A stretch of 64,000 nucleotides of DNA from contig NZ_BONO01000002.1 in NCBI RefSeq assembly GCF_016862755.1, forward strand, positions 186,001-250,000, given 5' to 3'. A program made the position numbers and the translations under genes. The notes below the pieces were generated by a model. That model saw only the letters and a program-made list of their open reading frames with translations. It ran no database searches and was not told the DNA's origin. This stretch comes from Cellulomonas pakistanensis. GTDB taxonomy: Bacteria; Actinomycetota; Actinomycetes; Actinomycetales; Cellulomonadaceae. Shown here piece after piece: positions 16,530 through 29,124 of the stretch (position 1 is the stretch's first letter; each line of letters opens with the position of its first letter).

Positions 16530-19078
16530 AGCATCTCCTCCGGGTCGAGCCGCACGCGCACGGTCCCGCCCTCCCGGCGGGCGCTGCGGACGGCGAGGGA
16601 CGCGGCCAGCGACCGCGCGAGCGCCCGGCCGTGCGCGACCGGCACCCGGACGAGGGTGCGCACGGGCGGGTCGAGGGACTCCTGGACGGCGGCGGCACCG
16701 GGCGCGAGCGGCTCTGGCTGGGGCACGGGCCCGAGCACGTCGGAGCCCTCCGGCAGCTCGACGCGCCCGAGCACGGCGGCGACGACCTCGCGGGTCCCGA
16801 CCAGCTCGGCGACCCGGACGACCGGTGGCAGGCGCACCTCGGCGCGCTCGGCGAGCTCGCGCTCCGCGAGGCCGGCCGGGTCCCAGCGCACCAGGGCCTG
16901 CGTGGGCCGCTCCGCGCCGTCGCCGACCAGCAGCACGACGCCGCCGTCCCGGGAGGACCGGACGAGGGCGGCCGCGGCTATCCACTTCCGCAGGGCGTCC
17001 TCGGTCGCGCGCAGCGAGGTCGACCCGGTGGTGACGGCGGCGTCCAGCAGGATCGCCGCGGCGTACCCGCCGGGCGCGACCGGTTCGGCGCCGATCGTCG
17101 ACACGACGAGCGCGGGCCGGTCGGGGACCTCCGCCAGCACGCCGGAGCGGGCGCCGGAGTGCCGCACGGTCACGCCGGGGAACGCGCGGCCCAGCTCCTC
17201 GGCGGTCCGGTCCGAGCCCACGGCGACCGAGCGGAACGTGCCGTTGCCGCAGGCGTCGCACCGCCACTGGATCGCCAGCCGACCGCACCACCGGCACTGC
17301 GCCGTGCCGTCGCCGGAGGTCAGCGCCAGCGGGCCGTGGCAGTGCGCGCACCGGGCGATCTCGCGGCACCGCCCGCACGCCACCGCGGGCAGGTAGCCGG
17401 CGCGCGGGACTTGGACCAGCACGGGTCCGTCGGCGAGCCGGTCCCGGATGGTGCGCCACGCCTCGCCGGGGAGCCGCGCGGCGGCGGCGGCGCCCTCGCG
17501 GGCCAGCTCGACGCTGGTGAGCGCGCGGACCCGCGGGGTGCGGGCGCGCACGACGTCCCGGTCGGCGACGACCGGACGCACCCACCCCGACGCGGCGAGC
17601 GCCTGGACCTCGGTCGACCGGGCGTGCGCCGCGAGCAGCAGGCCGCAGCCCTCGAGCTCCGCGCGCAGACCCAGCACCTCGCGGACGTGCGGGTACGGCG
17701 CCCGGGGCTCGGCGTGCAGGTCGTCGCCGTCGTCCCAGCACACGGCCAGGCCGAGGTCCCGCACGGGCGCGAACGCCGCGGCCCGGGTGCCGACGACGAC
17801 CCGGGCGTGCCCGCGCAGCGCGGCGAGGAACGCGCGGTACCGCCGTGCCGGTCCGTCGTCGGCCATGAGGCGGACGTGGGCGGCGTCGGGGCCGTCCGGG
17901 GTCCACGCGGGCACGCCGGCCGCGACCAGCGCGGCGCACACGCGGTCGACGTCGCGGGCGTCCGGCACGACGACCAGGACGCCGCGGCCGCTCGCCAGCG
18001 TCGCGCGGGCGGCCTGCGCCACGCCGTCGGGCCAGCGCTCCCCCGTCGGGCCGGGCAGGGCCGTCCACGCCGCCCGCGGCGAGCCCCCGGCGGCGAGGTG
18101 CGCGAGGAACGCCGGGCCGCCGCGGTAGGGCGCCCAGGCGGCGTCGGAGGCGGGGGTGCCGGGCGACGCTGCGGCGGAGGCGGGGGTGGCTGCGGCGGTG
18201 GCGGGGGTGGCGGGGGTGGCTGCGGCGGTGGCGGGGGTGCCGGGCGACGCTGCGGCGGTGGCGCGGGTGCCGGGGGACGCTGCGGCGGTGGCGGGGGTGG
18301 CGGGCGACGCTGCGGCGAAGGCGAAGGCGGAGGCGGGGCCGGCAGTGGATGCGGGCGTGGCCTCGGGCGCGGGCGAGGGCGCGGCGGCCCGAGCCGACCG
18401 GGTCGCTCCCGAGGCGACGGCCCCGGGCGGGGGCACGGACGCGGCGCCGGGCGCCTGCCCGTCCGAGCGGTCGACGTCGCTCGCGCCCTCCGTCTCCCCC
18501 GCGCCGTCCGCGCCGTCCCGGGCAGGCGGCACCTCTCCCTCGGTCCGCGCGTGCCGCGGGGGGACGGCGAGCCGCAGGACGTCGGCGAGCGTCCCCGCGT
18601 ACCGGTCGGCGACGGCCCGCGCGAGCCGCCCGACCGCCGGCGTCAGCACGGGCTCGGGCGACACGACCCGGCGCAGGGGCACGAGGGTGCCGTCGTGGTC
18701 GGGCTCCGCGGCGCGGTCGAGGACGTAGCCGTCCACGTCCTGCGCGCCGAACCGCACCTTCACCCGGGTGCCCGGCGCCGCCGCGTCGGCGAGCGCCGCC
18801 GGAACGAGGTACTCGAACGGCCGGTCCAGGTGCGCGGGCGCGAGCTCGACCGCGACCCGGGCGACCGGCAGGTCCGCCGCGGGCTCGACGTCGACGTCGC
18901 GCGCGCGGGCGCGACGCCGGGGCCGGGCGGCACCGGCCCCGCGCGCGGCGGCCGGCCCGCGGCCCGACGACCCGCGCCCGGCCCCGCGCGCGGACGGACC
19001 CGCCGGCCCGACCTCGTCGAGCCCGAGCAGCGCCGGCTGCTCCGCGGGTCCGTCCACGGGCGCGGGTCCGTCCGCCAC
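16526..19078 (-). CDS. priA: PriA-like primosomal protein N', apparently helicase-inactive
   Basis: The protein has 850 residues from GTG 19078, eight bases after metK, with AGGGA upstream. The N-terminal 3'-DNA-binding domain (VARVAVELAPAHLDRPFEYL; GTRVKVRFGAQDVDGYVLDR) and the zinc region with four CxxC pairs (CGRC, CAHC, CRWC, CDAC) are clear. The Walker A Gly-Lys-Thr is absent (TALPGPTGERWPDG) and the DEEH box reads CWDDGDDLH. This matches the ATPase-dead PriA known from actinobacteria. Residues about 170-310 are an Ala/Pro/Thr linker coded by a 30-nt repeat. Likely role: replication-restart scaffold. Confidence 0.9.
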   Translation of the reverse strand: MADGPAPVDGPAEQPALLGLDEVGPAGPSARGAGRGSSGRGPAAARGAGAARPRRRARARDVDVEPAADLPVARVAVELAPAHLDRPFEYLVPAALADAAAPGTRVKVRFGAQDVDGYVLDRAAEPDHDGTLVPLRRVVSPEPVLTPAVGRLARAVADRYAGTLADVLRLAVPPRHARTEGEVPPARDGADGAGETEGASDVDRSDGQAPGAASVPPPGAVASGATRSARAAAPSPAPEATPASTAGPASAFAFAAASPATPATAAASPGTRATAAASPGTPATAAATPATPATAAATPASAAASPGTPASDAAWAPYRGGPAFLAHLAAGGSPRAAWTALPGPTGERWPDGVAQAARATLASGRGVLVVVPDARDVDRVCAALVAAGVPAWTPDGPDAAHVRLMADDGPARRYRAFLAALRGHARVVVGTRAAAFAPVRDLGLAVCWDDGDDLHAEPRAPYPHVREVLGLRAELEGCGLLLAAHARSTEVQALAASGWVRPVVADRDVVRARTPRVRALTSVELAREGAAAAARLPGEAWRTIRDRLADGPVLVQVPRAGYLPAVACGRCREIARCAHCHGPLALTSGDGTAQCRWCGRLAIQWRCDACGNGTFRSVAVGSDRTAEELGRAFPGVTVRHSGARSGVLAEVPDRPALVVSTIGAEPVAPGGYAAAILLDAAVTTGSTSLRATEDALRKWIAAAALVRSSRDGGVVLLVGDGAERPTQALVRWDPAGLAERELAERAEVRLPPVVRVAELVGTREVVAAVLGRVELPEGSDVLGPVPQPEPLAPGAAAVQESLDPPVRTLVRVPVAHGRALARSLAASLAVRSARREGGTVRVRLDPEEML
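18168..18308 (-). repeat. 30-nt minisatellite within priA
   Basis: Units beginning GCTGCGGCGG on the plus strand start at 18189, 18219, 18249 and 18279 (30 nt each), with a 21-nt partial unit at 18168 and a decayed copy from 18309. They encode an Ala-Thr-Pro-Ala linker in frame. Confidence 0.85.
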
Positions 19079-19086
19079 CCGGTCCC

Positions 19087-20295
19087 TCAGGACAGGGCGG
19101 AGCGCAGCGCGTCCACGCGGTCCGTGCGCTCCCAGGTGAACTCGGGCAGCGCGCGGCCGAAGTGGCCGTACGCGGCGGTCTTCCGGTAGATCGGCCGCAG
19201 CAGGTCGAGGTCCCGGACGATCGCGGCGGGGCGCAGGTCGAACACCTCGCGGATCGCGGCGGTCAGGCGGTCGACCGGCACGGTCTCGGTGCCGAACGTC
19301 TCGACGTACAGGCCGACCGGGTGCGCCTTGCCGATCGCGTAGGCGACCTGCACCTCGCAGCGGCGGGCCAGGCCCGCGGCGACGACGTTCTTCGCGACCC
19401 AGCGCATGGCGTAGGCGGCGGAGCGGTCGACCTTCGACGGGTCCTTGCCGGAGAAGGCGCCGCCGCCGTGCCGGGCCATGCCGCCGTAGGTGTCGACGAT
19501 GATCTTGCGGCCGGTGAGGCCGGCGTCGCCCTGCGGGCCGCCGACGACGAACTGGCCGGTCGGGTTCACCAGCAGGCGGTAGTCGCTGACGTCGAGGTCC
19601 AGGCCCGCGGCGTCGAGGACCGGCGCGACGACGTGCTCGGCGATCGCCGGGGCGAGCTCGGACTCCAGGTGCACGCCCGGGCCGTGCTGGGTCGACAGCA
19701 CGACGGTGTCGAGCCGCACGGCGCGGTCGCCGTCGTAGCCGACGGTGACCTGGGTCTTGCCGTCGGGGCGCAGGTTCGGGACGACGCCCTCCTTGCGGAC
19801 GAGGGCGAGGCGCTCGGCGAGGCGGTGCGACAGCCAGATCGGCAGCGGCAGCAGGCTCTCGGTGTCGTCCGACGCGTAGCCGAACATGAGGCCCTGGTCG
19901 CCGGCGCCCTGCAGGTCCAGCGGGTCGTGGTCGGACGCGTCCTGGCGGGACTCGAGGGCCTTGTCGACGCCCTGCGCGATGTCGGGCGACTGCTGGCCGA
20001 TCGACACGGACACACCGCACGAGTCGCCGTCGAACCCGATGTCGGAGGAGGTGTACCCGATGTTCCGCACGACCTGGCGGACGATCTGCGGGATCTCGAC
20101 GTACGCGGTCGTGGTGACCTCGCCCGCGACGTGCACGAGGCCGGTGGTCACCATCGTCTCGACGGCCACGCGGGCGGTCGGGTCCTGCTCGAGGATCGCG
20201 TCGAGGATCGCGTCGGAGATCTGGTCGCAGACCTTGTCCGGGTGCCCCTCCGTGACGGACTCGGACGTGAAGAGGCGCGTATCGGCGATCGTCAT
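19087..20295 (-). CDS. metK: S-adenosylmethionine synthetase
   Basis: The protein has 402 residues from ATG 20295. It makes SAM from ATP and methionine. Diagnostic motifs are [37 protein letters not shown], and [20 protein letters not shown] carrying the P-loop-like and metal or K+ ligands. A TAACCT box 6 nt upstream suggests a leaderless transcript starting here, probably continuing into priA and the HAD gene. It also supplies the methyl donor used by RsmB in the same region. Confidence 0.98.
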   Translation of the reverse strand: MTIADTRLFTSESVTEGHPDKVCDQISDAILDAILEQDPTARVAVETMVTTGLVHVAGEVTTTAYVEIPQIVRQVVRNIGYTSSDIGFDGDSCGVSVSIGQQSPDIAQGVDKALESRQDASDHDPLDLQGAGDQGLMFGYASDDTESLLPLPIWLSHRLAERLALVRKEGVVPNLRPDGKTQVTVGYDGDRAVRLDTVVLSTQHGPGVHLESELAPAIAEHVVAPVLDAAGLDLDVSDYRLLVNPTGQFVVGGPQGDAGLTGRKIIVDTYGGMARHGGGAFSGKDPSKVDRSAAYAMRWVAKNVVAAGLARRCEVQVAYAIGKAHPVGLYVETFGTETVPVDRLTAAIREVFDLRPAAIVRDLDLLRPIYRKTAAYGHFGRALPEFTWERTDRVDALRSALS

Positions 20296-20301
20296 GGGGC
20301 C

Positions 20302-20307
20302 AGGTTA
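20302..20307 (-). promoter_or_regulatory. -10 box of metK, leaderless arrangement
   Basis: TAACCT on the minus strand is followed by GGCCCC and ATG 20295. Confidence 0.5.
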
Positions 20308-20368
20308 GCGGGCCGCCGGCCCCCGGACGGACGGGACGCGCGCTGCTCGACGAGCGGGGCCCGCGAGG

Positions 20369-21592
20369 TCACAGGGGCAGCACGCGGACGACGGCGTCCC
20401 ACAGCGCGTCGGACACGGCGTCCTTGCTGCCCTCGACCGTCCCGACGACCTCGCCGCCGGAGTCCAGCAGCGTGACCGCGTTGTGCTCGGTGCCGAACCC
20501 GACCCCGGCGCCCACGGCGTTCACCGCGAGCAGGTCGGCGCCCTTGCGGCGCGCCTTCGCGCGGCCGTGGGCGAGCACGTCGCCCTCCGCGTCGCCGGTC
20601 TCCGCGGCGAACCCGACGACGACCTGCGGCCGCCCGTCGGTGCGCGGCGGGTCGGCGACCAGGCCGGCGAGCACGTCGGGGTTCTGCACGAGCGCGAGCG
20701 GCGGCGCGGAGCCGTCGGCCTGCTTCTTGATCTTGTGCGCGGCGCCCTCGGCGGGCCGGAAGTCGGCGACGGCCGCGGCCATCACGACGACGTCGGCGTC
20801 GGCCGCGGCGCCGCGGACGGCGTCCTGCAGCTCGGCGGTCGTCTCGACCGCCACGACGCGCACGCCGGCGGGCGGCCGCACGGCGAGGTTCGCGGCGACC
20901 AGCGTCACCCGGGCGCCGCGCGCCTGCGCGGTCCGGGCCAGGGCGACGCCCTGCTTGCCCGACGACCGGTTCCCGAGGAACCGGACCGGGTCGAGCGGCT
21001 CGCGGGTGCCGCCGGCCGACACGACGACCGTGCGCCCGGCGAGGTCCTGGGTCCGGGGCTTGCCCTCGGGGTCGACCAGCGCGAGGGCGGCGGCGGCGAT
21101 CGCGTCGGGCTCGGGCAGCCGGCCGGGCCCGCTGTCCGCGCCGGTGAGCCGGCCGGAGTCCGGGTCGAGCACGTGCACGCCGCGCTCGCGCAGCGTCGCG
21201 ACGTTGGCGCGCGTCGCCGGGTGCTGCCACATCTCGGTGTGCATGGCCGGCGCCATGAGCACCGGGCAGGTGGCGGTCAGCAGCGTGGCGGCCAGCAGGT
21301 CGTCCGCCCGGCCGTGCGCCGCGCGGGCCAGCAGGTCCGCGGTCGCCGGGGCGACGACGACGAGGTCCGCCTCGCGCCCGAGGCGCACGTGGGCGACCTC
21401 GGGCACGTCGTCGAACACCTCGGACGACACCGGGTGCCCCGACAGGGCCTCCCAGGTCGCGCGCCCGACGAACTCCAGGGCCGCCCGGGTGGGCACGACG
21501 CGGACGTCGTGCCCCGCCTCGGTGAACGACCTCAGGACGTGGGCGGCCTTGTACGCGGCGATGCCGCCGGCGACGCCGAGGACGATGCGCAC
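20369..21592 (-). CDS. coaBC: Phosphopantothenoylcysteine decarboxylase / phosphopantothenate-cysteine ligase
   Basis: The protein has 407 residues from GTG 21592. It performs two consecutive steps of coenzyme A synthesis. The N-terminal flavin decarboxylase CoaC shows VLGVAGGIAAYKAAHVL, VVVAPATADLLARAAHG and the substrate-clamp segment APAMHTEMW. The C-terminal ligase CoaB shows VVVSAGGTREPLDPVRFLGN, NRSSGKQGVALA and AAAVADFRP. It starts 15 nt after rpoZ ends, in the mihF-gmk-rpoZ-coaBC order known from mycobacteria. Confidence 0.96.
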   Translation of the reverse strand: MRIVLGVAGGIAAYKAAHVLRSFTEAGHDVRVVPTRAALEFVGRATWEALSGHPVSSEVFDDVPEVAHVRLGREADLVVVAPATADLLARAAHGRADDLLAATLLTATCPVLMAPAMHTEMWQHPATRANVATLRERGVHVLDPDSGRLTGADSGPGRLPEPDAIAAAALALVDPEGKPRTQDLAGRTVVVSAGGTREPLDPVRFLGNRSSGKQGVALARTAQARGARVTLVAANLAVRPPAGVRVVAVETTAELQDAVRGAAADADVVVMAAAVADFRPAEGAAHKIKKQADGSAPPLALVQNPDVLAGLVADPPRTDGRPQVVVGFAAETGDAEGDVLAHGRAKARRKGADLLAVNAVGAGVGFGTEHNAVTLLDSGGEVVGTVEGSKDAVSDALWDAVVRVLPL

Positions 21593-21607
21593 GTCAGCGC
21601 GGGAGGC

Positions 21608-21871
21608 TCAGGCCTCGTTCGCGGTGACCGTCAGCAGGCCCGCGTCGATCTCGCGCATCGCGATGGACAGCGGCTTCTCCTGCGGGCGGGTCTCCACCAG
21701 CGGGCCGACGTACTCGAGCAGGCCCTCGTTGAGCTGCGAGTAGTACGCGTTGATCTGCCGCGCGCGCTTGGCCGAGTAGATGACCAGCGCGTACTTCGAG
21801 TCGGCGCGCTCCAGGAGGCGGTCGATCGGCGGGTCGGTGATGCCGATGGGCTCGGCGACGGTTCCGGACAC
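21608..21871 (-). CDS. rpoZ: RNA polymerase omega subunit
   Basis: The protein has 87 residues from GTG 21871 with CGGGAG upstream. It assists assembly and stability of RNA polymerase by clamping beta-prime. The segment [20 protein letters not shown] is the actinobacterial omega signature, followed by [16 protein letters not shown]. It lies between gmk and coaBC as in most actinobacteria. Confidence 0.96.
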   Translation of the reverse strand: MSGTVAEPIGITDPPIDRLLERADSKYALVIYSAKRARQINAYYSQLNEGLLEYVGPLVETRPQEKPLSIAMREIDAGLLTVTANEA

Positions 21872-21908
21872 GGTGGCTCCCGTAGTCGAAGGTGGTGGGG
21901 ACTGCCGG

Positions 21909-22484
21909 TCAGTCTACAGCCGCGGGCAGCCCCATCAGGGCGACCAGCTCGTCCGTGGCGCGCCGGACGTCGTCGTTGACCACCACGTGGTCGAACTCGG
22001 GCTCGGCCGCCATCTCGACCTCGGCGGTCGCGAGCCGGCGGGCGCGCTCCTCCTCGTCCTCCGTGCCGCGCCCGACGAGGCGGCGCACCAGCTCGTCCAT
22101 CGACGGCGGCGCGAGGAACACGAACTGCGCCTCGGGCATGGTCGTGCGCACCTGGCGGGCACCCTGCAGGTCGATCTCCAGCAGCGCGGGCTCCCCGGCG
22201 GCCAGCCTCTCCTCGACGGGCCGACGCGGGGTGCCGTAGCGGTTCCGGCCGTGCACGACCGCCCACTCGAGCAGGTCGCCCTCGGCGACCATGCGGTCGA
22301 ACTCCTCGGGCGTGACGAAGTGGTAGTGCAGGCCGTCGACCTCGCCCGGCCGGGGGGACCGGGTCGTGGCCGACACGGAGAGCCAGACCTGCGGGTACCG
22401 CGCGCGGAGGTCGGCGGACACGGTGCCCTTGCCGACGGCGGTCGGTCCGGCGAGGACGGTCAGCCGGGCGCGCGGCGTCGTCAT
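21909..22484 (-). CDS. gmk: Guanylate kinase
   Basis: The protein has 191 residues from ATG 22484. It phosphorylates GMP to GDP. The P-loop is [22 protein letters not shown]-binding segments are [20 protein letters not shown] and [12 protein letters not shown]-like ([15 protein letters not shown]), followed by the LID region. The open frame extends upstream to 22547, but that would overlap mihF and add residues absent from the family, so ATG 22484 is preferred. Confidence 0.95.
   Translation of the reverse strand: MTTPRARLTVLAGPTAVGKGTVSADLRARYPQVWLSVSATTRSPRPGEVDGLHYHFVTPEEFDRMVAEGDLLEWAVVHGRNRYGTPRRPVEERLAAGEPALLEIDLQGARQVRTTMPEAQFVFLAPPSMDELVRRLVGRGTEDEEERARRLATAEVEMAAEPEFDHVVVNDDVRRATDELVALMGLPAAVD
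21911..21916 (-). promoter_or_regulatory. Possible -10 box for rpoZ
   Basis: TAGACT on the minus strand lies at the end of gmk, 39 nt before the rpoZ GTG, leaving a short leader with a CGGGAG ribosome-binding site. No -35 is convincing. Confidence 0.3.
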
Positions 22485-22543
22485 GCTGCTCTGGTGCTCC
22501 TGGAGTTGTGCGGCCCGGGGGCCGGCGACGGTGGCGCCGCCGG

Positions 22544-22855
22544 TCACCCGAACCGGTCGACGAGCGCCTTCACCTGGTGCGGGCCGAGGCCACGCACGCG
22601 GCGGGTCTCCGAGATCCCGATCTCGGAGATGATCTGGCGTGCCTTGACCTTACCCACTCCCGGGAGGGACTCGAGCAGGGCGAGGACCTTGAGCTTGCCG
22701 ATGGTCTCGTCCTTCTGCCCCTGCGCGATCACCTCGGACAGCGAGCCCTGCGAGTACTTCAGCCGGTTCTTGACCTCCGCGCGTGCCTGGCGGGCAGCCG
22801 CGGCCTTCTCGAGCGCCGCTGCGCGCTGCTCGGGGGTGAGAGTCGGAAGTGCCAC
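22544..22855 (-). CDS. mihF: Actinobacterial integration host factor
   Basis: The protein has 103 residues from GTG 22855, preceded by AAGGTGA. It is a nucleoid-associated DNA-bending protein unique to actinobacteria, unrelated to proteobacterial IHF. The N-terminal helix [20 protein letters not shown], then [12 protein letters not shown] and the helix-hairpin-helix motif [20 protein letters not shown] are characteristic. It is the first gene of the mihF-gmk-rpoZ-coaBC run. Confidence 0.95.
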   Translation of the reverse strand: MALPTLTPEQRAAALEKAAAARQARAEVKNRLKYSQGSLSEVIAQGQKDETIGKLKVLALLESLPGVGKVKARQIISEIGISETRRVRGLGPHQVKALVDRFG

Positions 22856-23015
22856 GTGAGTCACCTTCTCATCACTGTCAGGAGGCAGGGACATGGAACA
22901 TGGGCGACCCCGCGGTGCTCGACGCGGCGTCGCGCCGGGCTCCGGGGAACCCATCTCCCGAGGATGGCACGGGATGGGCGCAGCGGCACGTTCCGGCAGC
23001 GTGTCGGCACGAGAA

Positions 23016-23055
23016 CGCCCCGGACCCGTCGCTCGGGGCAACGGGTCCGGGGGCG
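23016..23055 (-). terminator. Hairpin 1 in the pyrF-mihF gap
   Basis: The arms 23016-23029 and 23041-23055 pair over 14 positions with a single-base bulge around an 11-nt loop. It is the second, distal hairpin after pyrF. Confidence 0.5.
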
Positions 23056-23063
23056 CCCGGGGT

Positions 23064-23118
23064 GCACGAGACTCGTCCGGGGTGCCCTCGGTGCGGGCGC
23101 CCCGGACGAGTCTCGTGC
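23064..23118 (-). terminator. Hairpin 2 in the pyrF-mihF gap, probable pyr operon terminator
   Basis: The 24-nt arms at 23064-23087 and 23095-23118 pair completely with one wobble around a 7-nt loop. The hairpin begins 18 nt after the pyrF stop. No U-tract follows. The stem is stable in either strand. Confidence 0.7.
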
Positions 23119-23136
23119 GCCCTCGCGGGCGCCCGC

Positions 23137-24002
23137 TCAGCGCAGGGCGGCGCCCGCCGCGTCCGCCGCCGCGCGGGCCGCGTCGCGCAGGGCGCGCGCG
23201 TCCGGGCCGGCCGCGAGGACGCCGCGCGAGGACGACGCCAGGACAGCCGAGCGGGCGTCGCCGAAGACCGCGGCCAGCTCCGCCGGCCCCGCGCCCTGGG
23301 CGCCGACGCCCGGGGCGAGCAGCGGGCCGCGCACGGCCGCCAGGTCGACGCCCAGCCGGGCCGCGGCGTCGCCGATGGTGGCGCCGACGACCAGGCCGAT
23401 CGACCCCAGGGGCGCCCCCGCCGCCGGGCCGCCCGGGGCGAGCTCCGCCGCGTTGGCCTCCGCGGCCGAGCGCGCCACCCGGTCCGCGACGGCCACGCCG
23501 TCGGCGTCCCGCGCGTGCTGCACGGCCGGGCCCTCGGGGTTCGAGGTCAGCGCGAGCACGAACAGCCCGCGCCCGGTGGCCAACGCCAGGTCGACGGCCG
23601 GCGCGAGCGAGCCGAAGCCCAGGTACGGCGACACGGTCAGGGCGTCGCCGGCCAGCGGCGAGCCGTCCCGGAGGAACGCGTCCGCGTAGGCGCCCATCGT
23701 CGAGCCGATGTCGCCGCGCTTGGCGTCGACCACGACCAGCGTGCCCGTCTCCCGGCCCGCCGCCACGACCTCCTCGAGCGCCGCGACGCCCGCGGAGCCG
23801 TGCCGCTCGAAGAACGCGGCCTGCGGCTTGACGGCCGCGACGCGCCCGCCCACGGCCTCCATGACGGTGAGCGCGAACCGGCGCACGCCCTCGGCGCTGT
23901 CCGGCAGCCCCCACGCGTCCAGCAGGGACGCGTGCGGGTCGATGCCGACGCAGAGCGGGCCGTGCTCGGCCATCGCCGCCGCGAGGCGGGCGCCGAACGG
24001 CC

Positions 24003-24006
<4 letters not shown>
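23137..24006 (-). CDS. pyrF: Orotidine 5'-phosphate decarboxylase (type 2)
   Basis: The protein has 289 residues from GTG 24006, overlapping carB by 4 nt. It converts OMP to UMP. The long (type 2) form common in actinobacteria and myxobacteria is indicated by [35 protein letters not shown] and the catalytic [20 protein letters not shown]. It is the last gene of the pyr operon, followed by two hairpins. Confidence 0.96.
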
Positions 24007-27358
<3,352 letters not shown>

Positions 27359-27359
<1 letters not shown>

Positions 27360-28585
27360 CAGGCGCCCTTCGGGGAGTCGGTGACGTCGGTGGCCTGGCC
27401 CGCGGCGGCGGCACCCTTGTCGGGCTCGCGCATGAGGTCCAGGAACCGGTCGAACAGGTAGGCGGCGTCGTGCGGGCCCGCGGCGGCCTCGGGGTGGTAC
27501 TGCACCGAGAACGCCGGCAGGTCGAGGGCGGCCAGGCCCTCGACGACGTCGTCGTTGAGGTCGACGTGCGAGACGGTCACGCGGCCGTACCGCCCGCCGT
27601 CGTGCGGGGCGACGGACACCTCGTCCAGCGGCGCGTCGACCGCGAAGCCGTGGTTGTGCGCGGTGATCTCGACGCGGCCCGTGGCGCGGTCGAGCACCGG
27701 CTGGTTCACGCCGCGGTGCCCGTAGCCGAGCTTGTAGGTGCCGTAGCCGAGCGCCCGCCCGAGCAGCTGGTTGCCGTAGCAGATGCCGAAGAACGGGATC
27801 CTCCGGTCCAGCACCTCGCGGAGCAGCTCGACCTCGTGGGTCGCCGCGGACGGGTCGCCGGGGCCGTTGGAGAAGAACACGCCGTCGGGGGCGGTGGCGA
27901 GGACGTCGTCGATGGACGACTGCGCGGGCAGCACGTGCACCTCGATGCCGCGCTCGGCCATCCGGTTCGGGGTCATCGACTTGATGCCCAGGTCGACGGC
28001 GGCGACGCGGGCGACGGGCTCGGCGAGCTCCGCGCCGTCGGGGCCGAGGGCCTTGACGACGTACGCGGTGTCGGTGGACACCTCGCCGGCCAGGTCGGCG
28101 CCGGCCATCTGCGGGCGGGCCTGCACCTCGGCGACCAGGTCCTCGGCGGCCCGGCGGCGGCCGGCGGCGTCGAGCAGCGCGTCGCCGGACAGGATCGCGG
28201 CGCGCATCACGCCGCGCTCGCGCAGGTGCCGGGTCAGGGCGCGGGTGTCGATCCCGGAGATGCCGACGACGCCCTGCGCCGCCAGCTCCTCGTCCAGGCT
28301 GCGGTCGCTGCGCCAGTTCGACGCCCGGCGCGCGGGGTCCCGGACCACGTAGCCGGACACCCAGATCCGGCCCGACTCGGGGTCCTCGTCGTTGACGCCG
28401 GTGTTGCCGATGTGCGGCGCGGTCATCACGACGATCTGGCGGTGGTAGCTGGGGTCGGTCAGCGTCTCCTGGTACCCGGTCATGCCGGTGTTGAAGACGA
28501 TCTCGCCCCAGGTGGTGCCGGTGGCCCCGTAGGCCTCGCCGGCGAACGTCCGCCCGTCCTCGAGGACCAGCAGTGCGTCCGTCAT
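27359..28585 (-). CDS. carA: Carbamoyl-phosphate synthase small chain
   Basis: The protein has 408 residues from ATG 28585. It is the glutamine amidotransferase subunit that supplies ammonia to CarB. The N-terminal domain shows [20 protein letters not shown] and [20 protein letters not shown]. The GATase domain has [20 protein letters not shown], with the nucleophile Cys, and the His-Glu pair in [15 protein letters not shown]. It overlaps the upstream PH-like gene by 4 nt (ATGA). Confidence 0.97.
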
Positions 28586-29124
28586 GAGCTCTCCTCCGAC
28601 CCGCTCGCGGCGGGTGTCGATCCGATGAGTGTCTGGGTGGCCGCGCGCAGCACGTCCGCCTCCTGGCGGTGCCGCAGGCGCAGGCCGGTCTCGAGGCCGC
28701 GGGGGTCGTCGTCCGGGCTGGGGACCCAGGTCAGCACGACCAGCCCCTCGCCGCCGACGACCTTGCCGGCCATGCCGCCGGAGGTGCCCACCGCGCGCAG
28801 CGCCGCGCGCGGGACGAACACGTCCGGCGCCCCTCGTCGTCGCACCACCACGCCGCTGGTCCACACCTGGACCGTGGCGGCCGAGCGGACGCCGAGGCCG
28901 TGCGACCCCACGCGGTCGAGCCAGTCGCCGGCCCGGGTCGTCGACACGTACGTGGCGGCGAGCGGCTCGGTCCGCGCCTCGCCGAGGTCGGCGTCGGCCG
29001 GGACCGTCGGGGGCGCGGGGACGTCGGCGGGACCGCGGTTGAGGCGGCGCCAGCCCTTGGCCATGCCGAGGAGCAGCGCCACGCCGAGCGCGACGAGGAT
29101 CGTCACCGACAGCCAGGGCGGCAT
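28582..29124 (-). CDS. Membrane-anchored PH-like protein of the pyr operon
   Basis: The protein has 180 residues. One N-terminal helix ([20 protein letters not shown]) is followed by a linker and a beta-rich PH-like domain ([50 protein letters not shown]). A protein of this design sits between pyrC and carA in mycobacteria as well (the Rv1382 position), so the linkage is conserved. The biochemical role is unknown. It overlaps both neighbours (1 nt and 4 nt), which argues for tight co-translation with the pyrimidine enzymes. Confidence 0.8.
   Translation of the reverse strand: MPPWLSVTILVALGVALLLGMAKGWRRLNRGPADVPAPPTVPADADLGEARTEPLAATYVSTTRAGDWLDRVGSHGLGVRSAATVQVWTSGVVVRRRGAPDVFVPRAALRAVGTSGGMAGKVVGGEGLVVLTWVPSPDDDPRGLETGLRLRHRQEADVLRAATQTLIGSTPAASGSEESS

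Noticed and set aside
16526-19078. priA as a pseudogene because the ATPase motifs are broken
   Set aside because: The frame is intact over 850 codons, the zinc site is complete, and actinobacterial PriA is known to lack these motifs.
22856-23136. Possible small gene or tRNA in the pyrF-mihF gap
   Set aside because: The open frames there are parts of large shadow frames and the secondary structure is explained by two simple hairpins; no cloverleaf is seen.
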